From Candidatus Nomurabacteria bacterium RIFCSPLOWO2_12_FULL_40_42 (GTDB taxonomy: Bacteria; Patescibacteriota; Minisyncoccia; Phycocordibacterales; UBA9973): DNA of 47,578 nt. The stretch's first letter is position 1, and each line of letters opens with the position of its first letter. A model generated the notes under the pieces. It was not told the origin of the DNA. It ran no database searches and saw nothing but the letters and a program-made list of their open reading frames with translations. Of the stretch, positions 42,201 through 47,578 are shown piece after piece. A program made the position numbers and the translations under genes. The stretch is taken from positions 1 through 47,578 of the forward strand of contig MFVS01000006.1 in assembly GCA_001786195.1 (NCBI GenBank), written 5' to 3'.

Positions 42201-44606
42201 ATGTCGAAAACGATTTTTCGCAAAAATTTACAGAAAAAATTCAGAATAGCACTACTTACCGGCGGACCGTCGCTGGAGCGGGGAATATCTTTAAATTCAG
42301 CCAGAAGTGTTTTGGACCATTTGGGGAGCGAAAATATTGAAATTGTCCCAATTTATTTTGACCAAAAAAAGAGAGCCTATAAAATTTCCCGGGCCGAACT
42401 TTATTCCAACAATCCCTCGGATTTTGATTTCAAATTAGCGCAGAAATTTTCTCCTTTAAGCGAAAAATCTTTGGTCAAACTTTTAAAGTCGGTAGATATC
42501 GTCATGCCGGCTATGCACGGGTCTTTTGGCGAGGACGGGCAAATTCAGTCATTTTTAGAAAAAAAAGAAATTTCTTTCATTGGTTCGGGATCAAATGCTT
42601 GCAAAATAGCTTTTGACAAATATAAAGCGAATCAAACTTTAAATGAAAAAGGTTTTTTTACTCTTCCTTCTAGCCTTCTAAAAATTTATTCCAAAGACAA
42701 CAAAAAAATTGTTGAAGACTTTTTCAGAAATAATAAAATAACGCGTGCCATTGTAAAACCTGCGACCAGTGGATCTAGTATTGGAGTTTTTTCGGTAAAT
42801 TCTGCGCCTGAAGCCTTAGAGAAAGTGAACTTTATTTTTTCCAAGCGGATGGATACCCGAGCAATTTTGGAGCCTTTTGCCGAGGGCAAAGAATTTACCG
42901 TCATAATTTTGCAAAACAAATTGGGCTTGCCGGTTGCATTAATTCCTTCAGAAATTGAACTTGCATATCATGAAGGCAGAATTTTTGATTTCCGCAAAAA
43001 ATATTTGCCGACCAACCAAGTCAAATATCATTGTCCGGCCAGATTTCCCGAATCCATAATCGAAAAAATCCAAACCGAAGCCAAACAGCTTTTCTCACTT
43101 TTCGGCATGAAAGAGTTTGCTCGTTTTGACGGTTGGCTCTTATCTAGCGGTGAAATTTGGTTTTCTGATTTTAATCCAATTTCCGGAATGGAGCAGAATA
43201 GTTTTCTTTTTCAGCAAGCGTCCCGGATCGGCATGAGTCATGGCGACCTGCTTCATTACATTGTCCGAAATTCATGCTTGCGGCAGAGAATTAAATTCTC
43301 GGAGTTCGAAAGAAAAAATATAGAAAATAAAAAACCTGTGCCCGTTTTATTTGGCGGTAAAACTTCTGAACGGCAAGTGTCTCTCATGACTGGCACCAAC
43401 GTCTGGCTGAAATTACGCAAATCAAATTTATACAAGCCAAAGCCCTATTTGCTAGACTTTGAAAACAACATTTGGGAGTTGCCGTATGCGCTTATTCTGA
43501 ACCACACGGTGGAAGAAATAATTACTAATGCCAAAGATGCGCAAGTGGGATTACAAAATACGGAAAATATTGTGAGAAAAGTCCAAACCGAACTTCTTTT
43601 AAAAGAAGGCGAAGCGACCGAGCCATTTTTTGTGCCTAAGCAAATATCTTTTGAGGATTTCATCAATCAGGTCAATAAATCCGAATTTGTCTTCCTCGGT
43701 CTGCATGGCGGTGACGGCGAGAACGGTAATTTCCAGAAAATGCTCTCCGAGAGGGGAATTAGATTTAACGGCTCCGATGAAGCGACTTCCCGGCTTTGCA
43801 TGGACAAATTTGTGACCGGGGAATTTATCCGGCAGGCCAATATCGAAGGAGTGACCACCGCGCCGCAGAGAGTTTTGTCTCTGGATAAAATAGAAATGGA
43901 TAAGATAAAAGATCTTTGGCGGCATCTTTGCTTGGCGCTCAATACTAAAACTATCATTGTCAAACCAAAAGACGATGGCTGTTCGACGGGAGTGGTTCAT
44001 TTGTATCGAGATATGGATTTGAAAAATTATCTCTTGTATTTGATGAAAAAAGAAAATTTTATTCCGGCCGGAATTTTGCGCAACCAAGCAAGCATAATTG
44101 AAATGCCGAGCAGTGAGGTGCGAGAAATTCTTTTTGAAAAATTTATCCGGACAGATTCGATTCATTTCAAGGGTAATAAATTAAAATACACAAGAAAAGA
44201 CGGCTGGATCGAAGTCACTATCGGACTCTTAGAAGAAAATAAAAAATTGAGCGCTCTAAATCCGAGCTTGACCATAGCCGAAGGGGAAGTGCTTTCGGTG
44301 GAAGAAAAATTCCAAGGCGGCACTGGCATAAATATTACTCCGCCGCCTATTTCTATTATCAAACCAAAAATAGTTTTGAAAACTCGGGAACTGGCGCAAA
44401 AGCTCGGGGAGAAAATCGGAATCAAAGGTTACGCGCGCCTCGACGCTTTTATGAACACGAGAACTGGAGCGCTCATAATCATCGAAGTCAATACTTTGCC
44501 TGCTCTTACTCCATCGACAGTGATTTACCATCAAGCCTTGACCGAGAAGCCGCCGATTTATCCGTTACAACTTTTAGAGAAAATTATTCAAAATGCGGGA
44601 TATTAA
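42201..44606 (+). CDS. ddl: Tandem-fused D-alanine--D-alanine ligase (two Ddl modules)
   Basis: Module 1 GGPSLERGISLNSARSV..MPAMHGSFGEDG..VKPATSGSSIGVF; module 2 FGGKTSERQVSLMTGTNV..LGLHGGDGENG..VKPKDDGCSTGVV..IIEVNTLPALTPSTV. Confidence 0.88.
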   Translation: MSKTIFRKNLQKKFRIALLTGGPSLERGISLNSARSVLDHLGSENIEIVPIYFDQKKRAYKISRAELYSNNPSDFDFKLAQKFSPLSEKSLVKLLKSVDIVMPAMHGSFGEDGQIQSFLEKKEISFIGSGSNACKIAFDKYKANQTLNEKGFFTLPSSLLKIYSKDNKKIVEDFFRNNKITRAIVKPATSGSSIGVFSVNSAPEALEKVNFIFSKRMDTRAILEPFAEGKEFTVIILQNKLGLPVALIPSEIELAYHEGRIFDFRKKYLPTNQVKYHCPARFPESIIEKIQTEAKQLFSLFGMKEFARFDGWLLSSGEIWFSDFNPISGMEQNSFLFQQASRIGMSHGDLLHYIVRNSCLRQRIKFSEFERKNIENKKPVPVLFGGKTSERQVSLMTGTNVWLKLRKSNLYKPKPYLLDFENNIWELPYALILNHTVEEIITNAKDAQVGLQNTENIVRKVQTELLLKEGEATEPFFVPKQISFEDFINQVNKSEFVFLGLHGGDGENGNFQKMLSERGIRFNGSDEATSRLCMDKFVTGEFIRQANIEGVTTAPQRVLSLDKIEMDKIKDLWRHLCLALNTKTIIVKPKDDGCSTGVVHLYRDMDLKNYLLYLMKKENFIPAGILRNQASIIEMPSSEVREILFEKFIRTDSIHFKGNKLKYTRKDGWIEVTIGLLEENKKLSALNPSLTIAEGEVLSVEEKFQGGTGINITPPPISIIKPKIVLKTRELAQKLGEKIGIKGYARLDAFMNTRTGALIIIEVNTLPALTPSTVIYHQALTEKPPIYPLQLLEKIIQNAGY

Positions 44607-45747
44607 TAAATTGCCGCTGGCTTATATTGAATTATCGACCCAGAATTTGATTCATAACATCAAACAGTTTCGGAATTTGGTAAAGACGGGAACGAAAATT
44701 TGTGTCGCTATCAAGGGCAATGCTTATGGTCATGGGCAAAATGAAATTGCAAAAATTCTGGAGCCATATGTGGATTATTTTCAGGTAAATAGCTTGTGGG
44801 AATTGAATTTATTACGCCAAGTAAGTGAGAAGAAGACTTTTCTTTTGGGATATGTGTCAAAGGCAGATTTATTAAAGGCGGTTAAACCAGATTGTATTCT
44901 AACAATTTTTTCAGTACAACAATTAAAAGAATTAAACAAAGTGGCACATAAATTTAGGACCCAACAAGAAATTCATATTCCAGTAGATGCGTATTTGGGA
45001 CGTGAAGGCTTTTTGCTTCGCGACTTGCCGCAACTTTTCGCTGAAATAAATAAATGTAAAAATATAAAATTAGCTGGGATCTACGCACATTTTGCAAACA
45101 TAGAAGACACCCGCGATTTTTCGCATGCGCAAAAACAAATTGATGAATATCAAAGAGCCATAGAGCTAGCAGATGAATTTGGTTTTAAAAACTTACAAAC
45201 CCACATATCTGCGAGCTCTGGTGTTTTGGCCTATGAAAAAAATCAAGGAATTCATTCTCTGGTCCGGCTTGGATTAAGTGCTTACGGTCTGTGGCCCTCC
45301 GAATATTTAAAATCTCTGTACCTAAAAAATAAAAATTTCAAATTTAAACTAAAACTGGTTTTGTCCTGGAAGACAAAAGTCGCTCAAGTGAAAATTTTAC
45401 CAAAAGGTCACACTATTGGCTATGGACTGACTTATAAAACCACCAAGCAAACAAAAATCGCTATTATTCCTCAAGGTTATGCAGATGGTTTTGATAGAGG
45501 GTTGTCAAATAATGGAGAAGTTTTGATCAAAGGCACTCGCTGTAAAATTCTCGGACGGATATCCATGAACATGTTTGCCGTCGATGTCAGCTATTTACCG
45601 AAAGTAAAAATAGAAGACGAAGTCGTAATTATCGGGATACAAGGCCGGGAGGAAATCACTGCCGAAGAGATAGCGAAAAAATCGGATACGATAAATTATG
45701 AAATAACTACCCGTATTAGCTCGCTTTTACCTAGAGTTGTTGTATGA
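44593..45747 (+). CDS. alr: Alanine racemase
   Basis: YIELSTQNLIHNIKQFRNLV..CVAIKGNAYGHGQNEIA; PVDAYLGREGF; HTIGYGLTYKTTKQTKIAIIPQGYADGFDRGLSN..RISMNMFAVDV. Confidence 0.95.
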   Translation: MRDINKLPLAYIELSTQNLIHNIKQFRNLVKTGTKICVAIKGNAYGHGQNEIAKILEPYVDYFQVNSLWELNLLRQVSEKKTFLLGYVSKADLLKAVKPDCILTIFSVQQLKELNKVAHKFRTQQEIHIPVDAYLGREGFLLRDLPQLFAEINKCKNIKLAGIYAHFANIEDTRDFSHAQKQIDEYQRAIELADEFGFKNLQTHISASSGVLAYEKNQGIHSLVRLGLSAYGLWPSEYLKSLYLKNKNFKFKLKLVLSWKTKVAQVKILPKGHTIGYGLTYKTTKQTKIAIIPQGYADGFDRGLSNNGEVLIKGTRCKILGRISMNMFAVDVSYLPKVKIEDEVVIIGIQGREEITAEEIAKKSDTINYEITTRISSLLPRVVV

Positions 45748-45754
45748 TTAAAAA

Positions 45755-46177
45755 ATGTCCAGGAAAACTAGAATAATGGTTTTTGGAACCTTTGACGGAT
45801 TGCACGAGGGGCATCTTAATTTTTTTAAGCAGGCCAAAAACCTCATTAAGAATTCATTCTTGATTGTTTCAATAGCCAGAGATACAAACGTGGCTAGAAT
45901 AAAAAAAAAGCCGCCGTTTTTGAATGAAAATGAAAGGATGATTTTGGTAAAAAATTGCCCCTTAGTTGATAAGGTAGTTTTATCTGGCGTCAAAAATCAT
46001 ATTCCACATATCGTGAAAGAATGTCCCGACATAATTGCCCTAGGATATGACCAAAAAGAATATATTCAGAATCTCAAAAAAGGTCTAAAAAATAAGAACA
46101 TTTCGGCCAAAATAATGCGTTTAAGGCCTTACAAAGAAAAAATATACAAAAACAACTTGCTAAAAATAAGAAAATAA
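45755..46177 (+). CDS. Cytidylyltransferase-like nucleotidyltransferase (FAD synthase/TagD-like)
   Basis: VFGTFDGLHEGHLNFFKQAKN..NENERMILVKNCPLVDKVVLSG. Confidence 0.85.
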   Translation: MSRKTRIMVFGTFDGLHEGHLNFFKQAKNLIKNSFLIVSIARDTNVARIKKKPPFLNENERMILVKNCPLVDKVVLSGVKNHIPHIVKECPDIIALGYDQKEYIQNLKKGLKNKNISAKIMRLRPYKEKIYKNNLLKIRK

Positions 46178-46192
46178 ATATAATATTTTATT

Positions 46193-47473
46193 ATGCAAAA
46201 CATTTTTAAAAATAAAGATTTTGTTTCAATTTTTTTAATCAGCTTCTTATCGATTTTGCTGATTATCCTCATGGGAATTGGTTTAATCTGGTATTATCGG
46301 GCTAATATCTTCGAATATTTTGCGAGAGAATATTTACAAGAATCCCAAAATCAAGATGACACCAAAGCCGGCACTGAAAAAATTTTAGAAAAGCAGACAA
46401 TTTTTTCGCAGGAACATTTCGTGATTGATGCGGTCAAAAAAACCAATCCGGCTGTTGTCTCGATTATTATTTCCAAGGAAATTCCGAAGTATGAGACTTA
46501 TATCGATCCGAATCAGCCAGCCAATCCTTTCGGTGATCTATTCCCCGGTTTTCCCAGTTTTAATTTTAATATTCCGCAATACCGCCAAAATGGCACCGAG
46601 AAAAAAGAAATTGGCGGCGGGTCGGGATTTTTTGTCTCGAGTGATGGCTTGATTGTCACCAACAAGCATGTGGTGGACCAAAAAGACGTGGAGTATACTA
46701 TTTTTACCAATGATGGCAAGAAACACATAGCCAAAGTTACGGCTCGGGATCCGGTTTTGGATATCGCGCTCATCAAAATAGACGGATCGGGCTATCCCTC
46801 TCTTTCTCTCGGCAATTCCGATACCCTCGAAGTCGGGCAAAATGTGATCGCGATCGGGAATGCCTTAGGTGAATTTAGGAACACAGTTTCGGTCGGAGTT
46901 GTTTCGGGACTGGCGCGTTCTATAACCACTGGCGATAATTCTGGAAAATTAGAAGTTCTGGATCGTGTCATTCAGACCGATGCGGCGATTAATCCGGGAA
47001 ATTCCGGTGGGCCGCTTTTGGACCTCTCCGGCAAGGTGGTCGGGGTTAATGTGGCCGTAGCGCAGGGATCACAAAATATTGGTTTTGCCTTGCCGATAAA
47101 TAGCGTTAAGAGCGCAATCGAATCGGTAAAATCGATCGGTAAAATTGTTCGCCCCTACCTGGGTGTTCGTTATTTAGCTGTGAATCCAGAAATGAAAGAT
47201 AAAAATAATCTCACAGTGGACTATGGGGTGTTAGTTAAGGCTGGAGCCAACAGGAATGAACTTGCGGTTATCCCGGGCAGTCCGGCTGACAAAGCGGGTA
47301 TTGTGGAAAACGATATAATTCTCGAAATTGATGGAGTAAAATTAGACGAGAAGGCAAACCTCGCTTCGATTATTCGCGAAAAAAGAATTGGCCAAGTCGT
47401 TAATCTGAAAATTCTGCACCGCGGAGCGGAGAAGAATGTGCCGGTTACTCTCGAAGCGGCGAAAGACAATTAA
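46193..47473 (+). CDS. HtrA/DegP-like trypsin-fold serine protease with PDZ domain
   Basis: GGGSGFFVSSDGLIVTNKHVV..DIALIKIDG..IQTDAAINPGNSGGPLLDLSGKVVGVNVA; PDZ PGSPADKAGIVENDIILEIDG. Confidence 0.96.
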   Translation: MQNIFKNKDFVSIFLISFLSILLIILMGIGLIWYYRANIFEYFAREYLQESQNQDDTKAGTEKILEKQTIFSQEHFVIDAVKKTNPAVVSIIISKEIPKYETYIDPNQPANPFGDLFPGFPSFNFNIPQYRQNGTEKKEIGGGSGFFVSSDGLIVTNKHVVDQKDVEYTIFTNDGKKHIAKVTARDPVLDIALIKIDGSGYPSLSLGNSDTLEVGQNVIAIGNALGEFRNTVSVGVVSGLARSITTGDNSGKLEVLDRVIQTDAAINPGNSGGPLLDLSGKVVGVNVAVAQGSQNIGFALPINSVKSAIESVKSIGKIVRPYLGVRYLAVNPEMKDKNNLTVDYGVLVKAGANRNELAVIPGSPADKAGIVENDIILEIDGVKLDEKANLASIIREKRIGQVVNLKILHRGAEKNVPVTLEAAKDN

Positions 47474-47484
47474 ACTCGCTAAGG

Positions 47485-47505
47485 TGCGGAAGCCTTGCTT
47501 CCGCA
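47485..47505. repeat. REP-like hairpin upstream of RAYT-like ORF
   Basis: TGCGGAAGC-CT-TGCTTCCGCA. Confidence 0.7.
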
Positions 47506-47529
47506 AAATGAATTATTTATAATATCTAT

Positions 47530-47578
47530 ATGTCAATGCGCAAGGTGCCGCTAGTTAGTGGTGAATACTATCATATAT
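47530..47578 (+). CDS. Partial REP-associated tyrosine transposase (Y1_Tnp), runs off window
   Basis: MSMRKVPLVSGEYYHI matches the usual N-terminus of IS200-like/RAYT proteins in CPR; TATAAT at 47518-47523. Confidence 0.6.
   Translation, partial: MSMRKVPLVSGEYYHI

Overview
The gene content looks like a Candidatus Patescibacteria (Parcubacteria-type CPR) chromosome segment: an ATP synthase operon (atpZ-like, B, E, F, H, A, G, D, C), secE-nusG-rplK, rplS, frr, mreB, rsmI, murB, a tandem-fused ddl followed by alr, thyA-folA-dcd, rseP, htrA, a P-type ATPase, VKOR, and three tRNAs (Val-UAC, Leu-GAG, His-GUG). An accessory region at about 2.57-6.9 kb, next to tRNA-Leu, holds a serine-recombinase C-terminal remnant, an IS4/IS5-type DDE remnant, an IS110 remnant with a strongly structured 5' non-coding region (bridge-RNA candidate), an apparently full-length IS110 transposase, and a near-identical ~57-bp inverted repeat at its borders. 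The strongest undescribed signals are: (1) four genes (a large secreted protein, atpZ-like, atpD, mreB) whose 5' leaders start with an arm (consensus ATCCCGTACGAA) that pairs over 13-14 bp with a second arm ending inside the ATG, with no SD between stem and start codon; (2) arrays of heptamers (CTARNNN)n directly upstream of at least five start codons (nusG, atpE, atpF, atpG, holB), often in exact register with the ATG; (3) REP-like palindromes inserted in frame in conserved enzymes (RluA, MurB, DHFR, and probably AtpG and PepQ); (4) a BroN plus HicBA cassette interrupting the ATP synthase operon between atpA and atpG, with a second toxin-antitoxin pair just after atpC. No searches were run. 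Family calls come from reading the translations.
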